From Pseudoips prasinana (taxonomy: Eukaryota; Arthropoda; Insecta; Lepidoptera; Nolidae), in assembly GCA_951640165.1 (NCBI GenBank), contig OX621234.1, forward strand, positions 29,020,549 through 29,084,548: a stretch of DNA of 64,000 nt, in the 5' to 3' direction. The position numbers and the translations under genes are program-made. A model generated the notes under the pieces. It worked only from the letters and a program-made list of their open reading frames with translations. It was not told the DNA's origin and ran no database searches. Below, piece after piece: positions 11,203 to 23,206 of this stretch. Position 1 is the stretch's first letter, and the number at the start of each line of letters is the position of its first letter.

Positions 11203-12582
11203 TACGAGCGCCGATGCAAAGTAGTTCGTCTTGTATGGAAAGTAGTGCACTTAGTTGGGTCGCCTTTGCTCCCAATGACAGCTTTAATGCGAAGACGCAT
11301 GGATGCAACCATCGCTGCAAACTCCTCAGGCGTAATTAACTTCTAGACAGCCAAGAGTTTAGCCTTTAAGTCGCTGTTCGATCTTGATGGATTTTTACGG
11401 AGAACTTTTTCATTTTCCACCATAGGGTTTCGATCGGCGACAAGTCCGGGCTGTTAGATGGCCATTCGATTGTAGGAATGCTTTTCGCCAGTAGCCACGT
11501 CTTTGTTGTCCTTGCGGTATGGCAATCATCCATCCGCATCCGCACCATTCTGTTGAAAAATTAAGCAATCTTGATGCATAGAGGGCAGTAAACTGTCTTC
11601 CAAAAGGTTTTTACCTCTGTGATAGAACCATCCACAAACTCAATACTACTAATACCTTGTGCAGACATGCAGCCGCATATCATAAGAGATGCCGGAAACT
11701 TCACTTTGAGTTTGAGACAATCAGTATGAAAAGTCTCATTTTTGTTCCGAATCACTTTTTTCCTTTCATCGCCAACTGTCACTTCAAATTTGGACTCAAT
11801 GATACTACGCCACTGATCGGAAGTCCAATGTAAATAATCACGAGTAAACCTTAACCTCTTTTTCTATTTTATAGCAGTCAACAGTGGTTTATCCTCTGCG
11901 GTGTAAAATCCATTACCAATTCTTTTTAGGACTCTTTTGCAAGTATCAACTGAGACGCTTTGTGAATTTTGTCCTTCAATTGCACCGCGAGTTCTCCAGT
12001 ACGATGATTATTTCTGTTAATTTTCTTCAGGATTCTGTTTTCTGCTGCACTCGTGATGCGCGGTCGACCAGTTTTCTTCAAGCAATAAGTCATTAGTCAT
12101 TATGCTTAATGTTAAATTGGACTGTAGATCTGGGAAGTATCAAGTCTTTAAATATTTGGTTATTTGATTTTCCAGCATCGATCCCACGAACTATTCGCTT
12201 TCGAAGCTCTTCACACACGGGTTTGCCCATTGTTATTTAAAAACTAATGAAATTAACTGAAATTTTCAGAATTTCTTACTTGACAAGTGACACAGAATTA
12301 CTTACATTAGGAACAATAATTGTACAAGAAGGACAAATTTTACTAAATTCAACGATATACCTAATATTTTGCATCAATTAACAATAAGACGAACTATTTT
12401 ACTTATAAATTTTTCGAATTAAAAAAAGTTAAAATAGTTTCATAATTAAAAAGGGCATAGGTAACGCGACACGCGATAGTAGCATAATATTTTGTATAGA
12501 TATATAAAAATGATGAAGTTAGAAAAAAATCTCACATAAAAAATTTCACATTAGACGAACTATTTTGCATCGGGGCTCGTAT
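11203..12582 (-). mobile_element. decayed Tc1-like transposon with both terminal repeats
   Basis: The ends are inverted repeats: TACGAGCGCCGATGCAAAGT at the left and, reading inward from the right, TACGAGCCCCGATGCAAAAT, each next to a TA. Both continue into TAGTTCGTCT. The length is about 1.38 kb, normal for the family. The transposase runs on the - strand and is broken. Confidence 0.8.
11366..12228 (-). pseudogene. Tc1-like transposase, broken
   Basis: The reading starts at about 12228 with MGKPVCEELRKRIVRGIDAG, the first helix-turn-helix of a Tc1 transposase. Stops follow. A middle piece reads HWTSDQWRSIIESKFEV, then VGDERKKVIRNK. The end reads LLAKSIPTIEWPSNSPDLSP, then IETLWWKMKK. At the positions of the catalytic triad the first Asp of the usual DES motif appears lost (IIESKF) and the residue 34 before the final Glu is Arg rather than Asp. 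Several stops and frameshifts mean it makes no enzyme. It fills most of the element between the terminal repeats. Confidence 0.75.
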
Positions 12583-13182
12583 ATGTAGGTATTGTAAAGC
12601 AGGACTTAGAATGTTTATTTCTTAAATTTTTCTCTAAGAGGAACTCTACAAACAAATTTGTATGCTATATATAAACTTCGTAGTAATACTAGTAGTAGTA
12701 GTAATGAGACTTTCAAGAACAAATGACTAGAATGAAGCGAAGTCAGCTTCCAAACTGGATGGAGCAGCAGATGTCTTACTCACCTCTTCTTAGTCGTAGC
12801 TTGCTGGGCTCGTTTGGGTTTGCCATTTACATGACTGGCGGTTAAAAGGTTTAGTAAGAGTTTCACTCAGTATTTTTTATTTAATTAAACTTAGACGTCT
12901 GATGTCCGCATATCGCTATTTCGGTTTATACACTTGTACTTCACTGTGCACAAAGTTCTTGAATGATCCGAAGACGCTGCTGGAGGCACTCAAGTACTTT
13001 CGAGATCTCTTGAATTTCTGGGCGCAAAGTAAAAGTTCGGGAAAGTGCGGAAGCCACTGCCCAACTAAGATTTATTTTAAGTAAGTAAACTGTCTTTCGC
13101 GGGACGTTAGCGATAAGAAAACACATGTGTCCTAAACTATTTTTTGGGATTGCTTGGTCTAGTATCTTCGTTTTATTTATTC
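12583..13182. other. no gene seen
   Basis: A short AGT trinucleotide run lies near 12690-12705. Overlapping 60-codon frames at 12.9-13.1 kb on both strands are unrecognised. Confidence 0.4.
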
Positions 13183-13358
13183 TACTAGCTGTGCCTCGCA
13201 GTTATACTCGCGTTAAACTTTATAAATTATAGCCTATGTGTTAATCTAGGATGCCAGCTTACTCCATACCAAATTTTATTGAAATCGCTTCAGCCATTTA
13301 GACGTGTAGAAGTAACAAACATACACACTCACAAACTTTCGCCTTTATAATATTAGTG
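13183..13358 (+). repeat. ACTAGCTGTGCC repeat, copy 1
   Basis: It starts ACTAGCTGTGCCTCGCAGTT and ends ACTTTCGCCTTTATAATATT followed by AGT. The same ends and middle (CCAAATTTTATTGAAATC, AAGTAACAAACATACA) recur at 40.3 and 47.7 kb. I know it as a very common arthropod interspersed repeat, but its class is uncertain (LINE tail or non-autonomous element). Confidence 0.7.
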
Positions 13359-14036
13359 TGATTCATTAGGTTTATAAAAACAAAAGTTTTTGTCGGTACG
13401 CAAGCTTTAACGTGCGAACTCGAATCGTGGCGAGGGTTTGTAAACTCTGAACCCAAAAGAGAACTGCGAAAAGTTTGATTCAGTGTCTATTAGTGGCATC
13501 TCACTCGAACGGGTGAACTCATGCAATGCCGTTTTTATAAAGTTATTTTGTGTTGGGGGTGAAAATAAAGATGTGCATTGATCCAAACATTACATGTTTA
13601 AACTGATAACCTGGCATGATATTAATTACTTCTTTGTGTAAAATTTTTGTTAAGAGTATAGACTATGAATAGCATTTGTTTATTCTTGAAGTTGGCGAAC
13701 GCTCTATACTAATGCGACAGAGAATAATTTTTGTTTGAATTCGCGGTTTTCTTCTAATTACCGAGAATTACTTTTGTGTATATAATTGGCGATATTTAAA
13801 TAAATTATAGCGTAGTGAATTCTCCATTTTGCCCTCGAGACCATCGCTCCAAATTGGGGTTTTCATAAGTATAAATCAAAGAGAAAGAGGTTATTAATTC
13901 GACTACATGATTTTATTTTATTTTGATTCTTATTGTATTTTTATTTTATTTCCCCTTTGTTAGTGAACCCATTCTGACAATTATTTTATTAATACGGTCA
14001 TTAAAATGTTGTTAATTAACGAATAGTTATAATGTC
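13359..14036. other. no gene seen
   Basis: AT-rich DNA with no open frame of note. Confidence 0.4.
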
Positions 14037-14210
14037 GCCAGAGCTCATTGGGGTGGAGGGGAAGGTCAGCAATACTTGTTTGCTGACTATTAAAGGCCGG
14101 CAACGCACCCGCGACTCCTCTGGTGTTGCGAGTGTCCATGGGCGACGGTGATCACTTACCATCAGGTGACCCACTTGCTCGTTTGTCGTCCACTGCCATA
14201 AAAAATGTAA
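14037..14210 (+). repeat. repeat family E, copy 2
   Basis: It carries AAAGGCCGGCAACGCACCCG, CTCCTCTGGTGTTGCG, GTCCATGGGCGACGGTGATC, CTTACCATCAGGTGACCC and an A-rich end. It is nearly identical in layout to 37190-37362. It is non-coding; the A-rich end on the same strand suggests a retroposed 3' end. Confidence 0.7.
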
Positions 14211-16640
14211 TTATTTAAGTTCCTAGATGAGTGTTTCTATAGAAATAATCCGCTTGGCAATCTTGGCTTACTCTTTATTGAAAACTATAAATATGTTCCT
14301 CTACAGTTAGGAAATAGGCAAGTTGGTGGAAATGGAGTTTTATGGACACCCCCTGGTACAGACTAAAGACTTCGCTATCAATAGATCTCAAACCTTTTTT
14401 TAGTATAAGAATACCGTTGCGAGACTTGCCTCTTTTACATGTAAGGTATTTGATAGAACCTTACCTCTTTTTGTAGTCAGTCTTTCTTTTGTTCTTTTCG
14501 TACCTTCTTTTTTACTGCCTACTCCCTGTTTTTATGGGCTTTGATGTGACAGTTTCTGATATGTCTGGCCGGTACATGCATCTAAGTCTATTGTATTCTG
14601 ATATTGCGGATGCGCTTTAATGGTACCTAAATCGAGACTTAGTAGATGTAAACCTCTCAAACTTGTCACTCTCGAGAGAGTCCAAGAGTACGCTTACCCG
14701 CAAGTAGATGCTACCGAAACTATATCCATCAGAACATTATTTAGACTTGTCCAGGCTTTCATGGCACTTTGCCCGATGGACATAAGCTCTATTAATAATT
14801 TCAAATTTAGTTTTGAGTGGACCTAGTTTGTAATGATGTTTGTTATGGAAGAGATTTAAGCGTTGTACTATTTAAATGTTCACACATATTTTTTGGAGGA
14901 TATGCAAACGGTGTGATAGGAAGTTTGCCGAGGTAATCAGTAGATAATTTCACGTAATCTGCTTTCATTACAATTAGAATTGAGGGTGATTATTGATAAA
15001 AAGCAAATTGAGTTCCTTTTGTGTGGTTACACCTAATTTAATTCTATTTAACATTTCAATAAAGTCTAGTTACTGGAACTGGTATAGGCAGCCACAGATT
15101 TCCCATGAGAGTTGGTTTGCAGCGCTCCGTAAATGAATAAAAAAAATATGCGTAAAAAATAATCCACACTCATACTATATACCTAAACTATATACACATA
15201 CATATCAGCTTATATATATACTACACCTTCTTGTAATAGCATGTAATTGTATAGGATTACCAACTTACACGTCTAAATATCACAATATTAAAACTTGAAT
15301 GAAATTCCAGGTTTTGTTTACTAGAAACTACCTATGATGAACCAAATGTTGTCATGTTGTAACTGTTACTATTAAGCATTTATTAAACACCTGTTGTCAT
15401 TATTTTAAGCAAATAAAGAATTGAATTGAACATAAATCACACAGTTAACCGGCCTTATAATTCGTAATCAAAACAAATATGTAATGCTGACGTCTCGCTC
15501 GTAATCAACATCTGTTTGTCTTTTAAAACTGTGTTTCTGTAGACATCCTTTATTCAAAGCACAGTATAGTAATTAAAAATGAATTTACAAATTGTAATTA
15601 GTGTCACTGCTGTATAAGGTTCATTACACACATTAATAGTGAAACTCATTTATGAATCTTTTCATAATTTGTATAATATAAGATCATTAGTCCATCTATT
15701 TTATAAAATTATGAAAACCTTTAATGAGGAATCAGAACAATATACAATTGTATATTGTAAATTTTGTTTCAAATTAAAATTATTGTTTTGAGTCTATGTA
15801 TCAAAAAGTAAACACCGGCAAACCGAATCGAAAAGTGAGATCTCGACTTTTCGATTCGATTTCGACGCTCATGAGTACGATAAATGTGACGCATAAAATG
15901 AATGTTGGCTACTTTGTAATCGACGGCCTACTTCTATATTTGTTGTTTTTCGTACATTTTATACAGATTTTTAATTTACCAATTAATTTATATTGTTATT
16001 GATAGAACTACCGCTGAACTGTCCCCCGTTAGGGTAATTAAAGTGGCCGCAGCGTGTTGGCGGTCAAACCAGATATCGGCGGCGGAGTTTCTGCGTTTGA
16101 AAGATTTGACAAATGATCTTATAGATTCCATTTATTTAATTTTTGTCGAATAGATATCACAAAATAACAAGTTCGAAAAATATTTCATGTTCATTCGCGG
16201 TAGCTAAGTTGAGATTAGTTGAGATTTTACGAACAACGTCTATTACTACAATCAAGTCAACTAACGGCTGCAGAGCAGTAGGGTTGCATGGATATCACGA
16301 AAAAATAAAGGAAGTGCAGAGCTTTCAAGCACTAAGTGAGTGCCCGGTTAGATAGATGCTCGGACGGGCGAGCGAACAAATTAAGAACGATTCATGCTTC
16401 ATATAGTTTTACGATGTATATACCCGAAGCATGGTTTTATTATTGCCCGCTACGGTTGATGTAGTCAAGTATTTTCGATTATCTGTGTCCTGAAGTTATT
16501 AAGTACCGTCAGTAAAAAGCAATTGTGCTATTGGGGTGGCATTCTTATTTTTTTTGTGGAAAAGTTGTGAAACCTATGTAATAATATGATTTAAATACCG
16601 CTCCGAAAAATCGTTTGGTTGGTTAGTCGGTAATTTGTTT
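14211..16640. other. no gene seen; possible LINE 3' end
   Basis: At about 15405-15430 an AATAAAGAATTGAATTGAA string resembles the tail of jockey-type LINEs on +; the DNA before it is not recognisably coding. An inverted repeat (13-bp arms, 15824-15836 and 15846-15858) surrounds an AGATCT core. Frames of 68-70 codons (14620, 15796 and 16143 on +) match nothing I know. Confidence 0.35.
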
Positions 16641-16772
16641 GTAAAGACGCTAGCACATCCAGCAACCCCAATCTGTCAAATTTATTTTCCACTTTATAAC
16701 ATAATCATAAGGTTCACTTTCAATTGGAGAAATTTGACAGATCGGGGTAGCTTGATGTACTGGCGTATGTAC
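16641..16772. mobile_element. MITE family M, copy 1
   Basis: Inverted ends GACGCTAGCACATCCAGC and, from the right, the related TACGCCAGTACATCAAGC, each followed inward by ACCCC...TCTGTCAAATTT. Three relatives lie at 33.5, 37.0 and 54.4 kb. The centre shares ATAAGGTTCACTTTCAATTG with copy 2. It is non-coding. Confidence 0.8.
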
Positions 16773-17377
16773 GACAGTTGCGGTACATTTTAATATGTAT
16801 AAAAATGTAAAGTAGTGTTGTAGTGCACAGTCTTTTTTAAATTACACCCTAAGTGAGGAAAAAGATGTGGCAAGGTTAACGCAGGTACAAGTTAGTGCAA
16901 ATTACGTTCTAAAGAACCTTTCGACAAAAAAAAAACTAAAAGTCATCGCGTTGGTAACTGGATTATAAAAGCAATTTATATGGCGACGATACTCTGCAAT
17001 CAAATTGCGGTGCAGCTACTGGTATAAACGAATTAAAAACTTCGCGCATCAAAGGGCTGCGAGGCTAATGTTATTACTGCGCTATTTCATACAGTAAGGA
17101 GCACACCACAGAGAGGCGTAGAAATCGCTAGTGGTCTATATTGAGACCTTCAATGCCATTACTCGATACAACTAGTATATTATGTTTTAGGTATACTACA
17201 CTCTACTAGACACAGCTACAGAAACGATCTTAATATAAACTATTTTCATAAATGTCTATAGCGATTGGTGATTGGAGTTCATTGACAAAATTTTCTGACA
17301 TATGTAATAAGTCTAGTCCTAGTCTAGATTTTACAAAGTGATGGTTACAAGGTTATGATCTTTTTAGGTTACGACGT
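16773..17377. other. no gene seen
   Basis: Unique-looking AT-rich DNA. Confidence 0.4.
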
Positions 17378-17490
17378 CCGCCGTGATTTGGTTGGTAATG
17401 AACCTGCCTTCTAAACCAAAGGTTGCGGGTTCGATCCTCGCACAACACAGTTATTTATCTTGATTTGTCTTGGTCTGAGCGCTTTATTTT
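17378..17490 (+). mobile_element. SINE-1 head only
   Basis: The tRNA-like head (GGTTGGTAATGAAC, then GTTGCGGGTTCGATCC) and about 40 bp of body are present. The rest is missing, so the copy is 3' truncated or broken. Confidence 0.6.
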
Positions 17491-17538
17491 TAAGCATTAT
17501 TCGCAATGCAAAGCGTAAATCTTATTTCAAAAAGCCTG

Positions 17539-17576
17539 TACTAAGCTTGCAGTAAATGTATACTGCAAGCTTAGTA
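17539..17576. repeat. perfect 16-bp hairpin, 6-nt loop
   Basis: TACTAAGCTTGCAGTA at 17539-17554 and its exact reverse complement at 17561-17576. Confidence 0.9.
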
Positions 17577-18154
17577 TAGACTTGATGGCGTTCTGTTAAA
17601 TCACCCGATTATTTATTCTTAGTATCAGTTAGGAAATTACCTATGTAACGGAAGGCTACACAAATAGCTTTGTACGTCACAACACATAGCGCAACTTCGG
17701 AATAACTATCTAAGTACATAAAAATGATTGTTCCATGCAGAGCTAGAAAGCCTAGTTAATCATAGGAATCTATTGTACCGATTCCTAAATAATTGACGTC
17801 ACATCAGACTAAACTACTTGTATCCTCTATCATGTTGGGTTATATCGATGATATGTTAAACGGAATCCCTACTGCCGAAACTACAATGCTCTCTACGCAT
17901 ACCTGTTTTAATTTATCGAAAATATCAAAATTTCGTAATCACCTGATACCTCCTCCAAAATTGAAACGATTTCAATTACGTGTCTGTAATCTAATTTAAA
18001 AAAATCTATATATGCACGAAAATGAAACGGTCGGGGATAGTCGTGACAAATATACATAATACAACCAAATATACTAATCTAGTCTTAAGAATCAGCGAAT
18101 TTGTAAAAATGGCACCATGCCGTTAAGATCGTATGCACCATCTACACTAATATA
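17577..18154. other. no gene seen
   Basis: Contains only a chance 68-codon frame (17793-17999, +). Confidence 0.4.
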
Positions 18155-18330
18155 ATATTATAAAGGGGAAAGGTTTGTATGTAAGTATGTTTGTAACGAA
18201 TAGGCTCAAAAAGTACTGGACCGATTGTAAAAATTCTTTCACCATTTGAATGCTGCATTATCACTGATTAATATCTCATCATCTCACTGATATTTTAAAC
18301 TACAATAATGTTACCCAAGGTGTAAAAAAA
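18155..18330 (+). repeat. probable dispersed lepidopteran repeat
   Basis: The segment from TAATATTATAAAGGGGAAAG through TGTAACGAATAGGCTCAAAA to a TTTCACCATT block matches, from memory, a repeat seen in many lepidopteran genomes. There is no second copy in this window, so support is from recall only. Confidence 0.35.
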
Positions 18331-19339
18331 TTGCCTATAAAATATATTTCTTCGCATGCGCTACGAAAACTATTGATGATAGAACAAAAAAATGTTCCAC
18401 AATATTAAAGAACATATCAATATTTACAAAAAATGACGGGATAGCATGTGTCTTACTCTTGTTTACTATAACGCCAACATAGCGTTATGTAAATGTGAAT
18501 GTTATTAGTTTAAGATATTCGTAGAAAATTATATTAGTTCTGATCCGTAACTCCGAATGGAATGGACTGATTTTAATGCGTTTTCCTTCGAATAGATATT
18601 TTAATAGAATTAGTTATTTAATTTGTTCTACAATTTAAAAGTTTAAGTCGTTTTATTAGTTAAAAGAGACGAAAATGAAAAGAATACGTTTATTGGGCAC
18701 ACCTATATCAATAAAATAACAAACATTTAAAATGTGTATGGGTACGATGTGCCTAATTGGCTGCAGCTCAGCTTTACGATGTAGGTTGCTGCAGCACTGC
18801 ATTGGGGTCTAATGATTTTAGGCGTTACCTTTAAAATAGTAAAAGCTGGGTGATATAAAAATGGTGAGAAATATGTATGTATAATGTCTTTTATTCTTCG
18901 CACGATGACGGCTGCAGAACATATCAAAAATATATATTCGTGCTGCGTTTTTAAATGCGCCGAGCAAATTATAGATGTTGAAAACATTTAATTTATTGTT
19001 TCCCTACATGTATAAGATTCTATCACAAACTTTAGAATGATATAATAGAATTGTCAATGAATAATTTTAAAAGAATTCTTAAAAACAAATTGTGTACAAG
19101 GGCATATCACAACATTCTGATTATTTAAATGATAAAAGTGCTTGGGATTGAGTCCTTCTAAAAATATGTAATTCATTTTAAAAAAATAATCGTATTGAGT
19201 TTTTTAGCAGTGTGTCTCAGTAGCTGCCTGCACGGTAGGCTAAACAACATGACGACTCTATATATTTATTTATTTATAGATTTTTTTATAATTATTTATA
19301 GATTTTATTAACAGCTTAATTGAATATTCAATTTTCCTA
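18331..19339. other. no gene seen
   Basis: An 86-codon frame on - (18727-18987) has no recognisable domain. AT-rich runs follow at about 19260-19310. Confidence 0.35.
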
Positions 19340-19580
19340 AAATATTCCGTCTAAGCTTCAGTGTCTTTTTAAAACGAACAAACCAATTTAGGTAACATTT
19401 ATGCCACTCCACCGTGGTAACGTCGAAAACATATTCTTAAAGTCTTCAACAGCCTCTTCTGGTAATGAAATGCAATTGCGTAAATAATTCTTGATTTTTG
19501 AAACCAGAACGTAATTGCATGGTACTAGGTTGGAACTGAATGCAGGATGAACCATTACATTTACGTGTTTCCCTTTCAAA
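19340..19580 (-). pseudogene. mariner-like transposase C-terminal fragment, frameshifted
   Basis: The - strand reads HPAFSSNLVPCNYVLVSKIK, then NYLRNCISLPEEAVEDFKN. This matches the final catalytic block and C-terminus of mariner/SETMAR-type transposases (usual SPDLAPCDYFLF then KNHLRG...EEA). After a frameshift near 19415 the reading continues VEWHKCYLNWFVRF, the expected WHKCFDNWF region. Only about 80 residues remain. The usual Asp of the PDLAPCD block is Asn here twice (SSN, CN), so this piece is dead. No terminal repeats were found. Confidence 0.65.
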
Positions 19581-20258
19581 AATACGATTGTCTGTCAGGG
19601 CGTACAAGAGCCGGCATTGGCATTATTGTTTGTTTTACCCATGGCTATCTACAGTAGTCCATTAATATAATAATATTTTTTTATTAAAGTAAGAATGAGT
19701 ACAAAATTATTACGAAGCTAAGTAGTAGACAGTTGGTGCCTGTACTAGGCTGAACTTGTACCACAAGTTCTAATGGCTTAAATACTATACTTTTCTATTT
19801 TTTATCATTTAAACAAATTAATCAAATTATAACCTTAAAAATTAACTTATTTAAAAATATCCATTAACTCCGCACTCAGTATTAAAAAGATAGATTAACT
19901 GGCTTGTGTAATCGATTTCATATCAGCAATATGGCGTAATTTTTTAACACAAATATGAGCTAGATATTATTATTATTATTTAGCTTCCGTACCCGATCTG
20001 ACAAAGCAAGTATGTAAGACTGCATGTTGTTTGAAAGAAAGGGCTTCATCGATAATGACACTAAGGTAATTCAAGCTATATGTATTAACAATAACTAGAC
20101 AACTGCAAAGAACCAAGGGTCTGGGGTAAAAGTGTGCCTATATTTTAGATTGATTTGGAAGTCTGTAGTATTTACCCACGCTAAATTGAACTAACATAGT
20201 CATTTCAGCATTTTATGTTCGTAGATTACTTCTAAGCCAATTATTTATTACGTGCAAC

Positions 20259-20640
20259 GAAGCCTTCGGAATATGTGTCATGTCATGTACAGCGTGGTGT
20301 TTCATTCACGTGTTTTATTTTTTTTTCATTTACGTATTATACTTTGTTAATTAATTCTTCTTTCTTTATCGTATGGGCAATGGTTACGCTGGTGTCAGAG
20401 TTGTTCAAGCCGCCCCGTAAGCCGCTGACGTGGCTTATCGACTGTTATCTAATGACAACAACCGGGACCGATAGCTTAAAGTGCCCACCGAAGCACGGAG
20501 ATGCTCAGAAATAAACCACTTTAACGGTCATCCATCTATGGATTGACCGCGCGCCTATCTCGCCAATCACTTCGAGTGCCACCATCGAGTGCAACTGACC
20601 ATGACCGCCCGCATGAAACCCATGCTGTGCGTAATAATGA
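20259..20640. repeat. unknown repeat inserted in the LINE remnant
   Basis: The left part (CTTCGGAATATGTGTCATGT, then ATTCACGTGTTTTA) recurs at 24173-24260. The right part (about 20400-20640) is GC-richer and contains CCATCTATGGATTGACCGCG. It splits the RT remnant, so it arrived later. The family is unknown to me. Confidence 0.5.
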
Positions 20641-20753
20641 ACAGTAGTGCTGTTTGGAGCTAAAACATTAAAGCGGTGTCATCAGCATAAGAAATTACTT
20701 TTCCATGGTCTAAATTTAGGTTTCAGAGATCATTTATGTAGATGGGGAGTATA

Positions 20754-20813
20754 CCAGGGGAGTATACTAGGCGCTAACCTATTCCTAGGTTAGCGCCTAG
20801 AATACTCCCCTGG
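20754..20813. repeat. 27-bp-arm hairpin, 6-nt loop, made from RT sequence
   Basis: Left arm 20754-20780 and right arm 20787-20813 are reverse complements with one mismatch. The right arm, read on -, encodes part of GIPQGSILG of the LINE, so the left arm is an inverted copy of it. Confidence 0.85.
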
Positions 20814-20829
20814 GGAATCCAAAAGCACA

Positions 20830-23206
20830 AGGTCAGTACTGACAATTTGGTTAATTTCAACACATTGAAAACCGTAATTTAAGTAGCTTTTGATGAGTTT
20901 AAGTAGCTTTTGATAAGAATGGTCACGATGTCTGATGATCTGACGAAAGTTAGCTCTAAATCAGTAAAGAGTTCTTTTCCAGATAGTAGTTAAAAAATTG
21001 GCGTGTAATTTATTAGAAGATCCTTACTCAGTGATTTGTGAACGGAAATAACCACGGAAATATTCCATCAGTAAGGCATGTTAGAAAATTTAAAGTTAAG
21101 GGAGGGACTAGAATGTGCTTAAACCTTCTGAGAATATTATAACTAATGTTAATAGCCCGGTGCGCAGTTGATTTTCAACCCCACCCACAATAACTCGAAA
21201 TAATTTATTGTTATGTTAAGTTATATACTAGTTATTATTTTGATTTTGACTTAATTACTAAAGATTACTGTGGATATCGTCTGTATTTACAGTTTCGTAG
21301 TAACTAAACTTACCGTCATGATTATAAAATATATTATAACTAAAACTATGTATTTTTTATCGATAAATATTCAAAAATAATGACCGTTTCGTACTGTCAC
21401 TACGTACACCAGACGTTAGCATAGTAGTCGCTACAAATACAATCGGTACATTCATGCAACGGTGTTATGTCATTCTTCGAGCTTTCAATGGGTACAGATA
21501 ACGTATTTCCCTTTTGTTTGATGTAGAATGAACACTGGCTTCTGCGGACGGTGATTCAACGAGAACCTATGTTGAGGTTTGCTTTTAAACGCCACTGGGA
21601 CATTGTATATAATAGTTGATTTAACCCGGATGGTTTCCCTGATAAAAATATAATCAAAAAAACCGAAATTTTACCTCAAGTGAATCTAATCATTGTTGTT
21701 ACAATATAATATGATATAGAATAAGTAAAGTTAGATAATGCCTTTCACTTTTCTGTCAAAGTTTAATGTAAAAAAACTCAACTTTTCGACGGGCGAACTA
21801 TGTGAGTCTAATCAATAACTCCATGGTCTAATCTAATTGTGATGTAATTGAAAAAAAAAGCTTAGTGGGCTTTCGGGAATGCACTACGCTCTATGATAAA
21901 TAGATATATATTTTACACACTGAACCAAGGAAATACAGATATATTGAATATAAAGAAGATCTATCTTTTGTCTTTTTATCGGACTCAGGAATATAAAAAC
22001 AGGTGAGTGTAGTTAACGGGGACGTACATAAAAATTAAATCTACTTTCGTTGGGAGTTTCATCGTTCAGAGACGAATGTGTGGTATTCTGCAATTAATAG
22101 AGGTTTTCTTTCCTTTTTATTTGTGCCTGGCTTCTAAACTATTCTAGAGAAAAGGTATAATGATTTCCAAAAACTTAAACTACAACATTCTGAGTAGGCG
22201 TTTATAATTAGAAGTCACTGAAGCCTTTAGTTTTTTGGCTTGGTTATAAATGTTAGTACAAGAATATTTTTAATATAAAATATTTATAATAAAAAATGAT
22301 ATTGTTTTAACTTTACTGCAAGGTATCAGGGTCCTATATTGTATCTTATTTGTTTTTCTTATTTCCAATCGACGTAATGAAAGGATTATTTTTAACGGCT
22401 AATTATGATTGATTAGAGACTTAAGCAGTTAAATAAAATCTTTTTTGCATAAGCTGCTTAGCGCAGGAAAATATTAACAAAAAGCTTATTGTAATCATAT
22501 TTTTTCCATTATATAACTACAATTAATTTTCACCTAATAATTGTTTTCATCTTTTCTATTTCAATAGATAAAAATAAGTGCAAGTGAATTGTGGTAAAGA
22601 AAAATATCAAATAATATAATATCAATGTGAAACATACATAATGTGAACGTTATCTATTGTAGCACACAAGTCCGAAGACCAGAGAATTTAGATATTTTAT
22701 GACACCACTCGCTTGTGACAGACATAAATATAATATGAGCGCTACCTCGCATGCTAGATTGTTTAATTCATTATTTCCTCTTAAAGGTAATGGCGAGTAT
22801 ACAAAAATGATGTTCGTAGAGTTGTTGTCACGGCTGCTATGACTCGATACACGTATGTTTTGCAGACCAGGCTTTGAATAGCTCCCACCTATAAAAATAC
22901 TACTATTAGGGCCTCTGTTGGTTTATTATGCAATGTGTAATATTGAGAGATATTACGAACTCGCCGCGCTTATATTCCTTAGGTGTTTCGTGAACACTTA
23001 TTGTTTTAGATTAGGTTTAGATGGAACATTGTAGTTTACTTCGTTCAGTTTCTACATTGGTTAGACATAGGACGTACAGACATAGGATTAAATAAAAAAT
23101 GCAATAATTTACTAATAATATTTTTTAAGAATTCTTTATCCTTTGAAAGTGATACTTTTTTAGCACCGTAGTGACTTCAAAATTTGCTGAAACGCAACAC
23201 CAACTG
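20830..23206. other. no gene seen; unique-looking DNA
   Basis: The longest stretch without a recognised repeat. A tandem duplication of TTTAAGTAGCTTTTGAT lies at about 20878-20917. No exon or open frame of note was found. Confidence 0.4.

Larger units (their letters stand above)
19982..20820 (-). pseudogene. decayed jockey-like LINE reverse transcriptase, interrupted
   Basis: Read on -, the order is GIPQGSILG (20794-20820), then IYINDL, NLNLDHGKVISYADDTAL (about 20655-20735, with the YADD catalytic motif), then after an interruption of about 400 bp a decayed stretch ending NTYSLNYLSVIIDEALSFKQ (20025-20110), which corresponds to the thumb region YLGVIID. Stops and frameshifts occur throughout. 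It is a non-LTR element RT of the jockey group. The interruption (20259-20640) is other repeat DNA. A hairpin now sits in the GIPQGSILG region. Confidence 0.7.
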
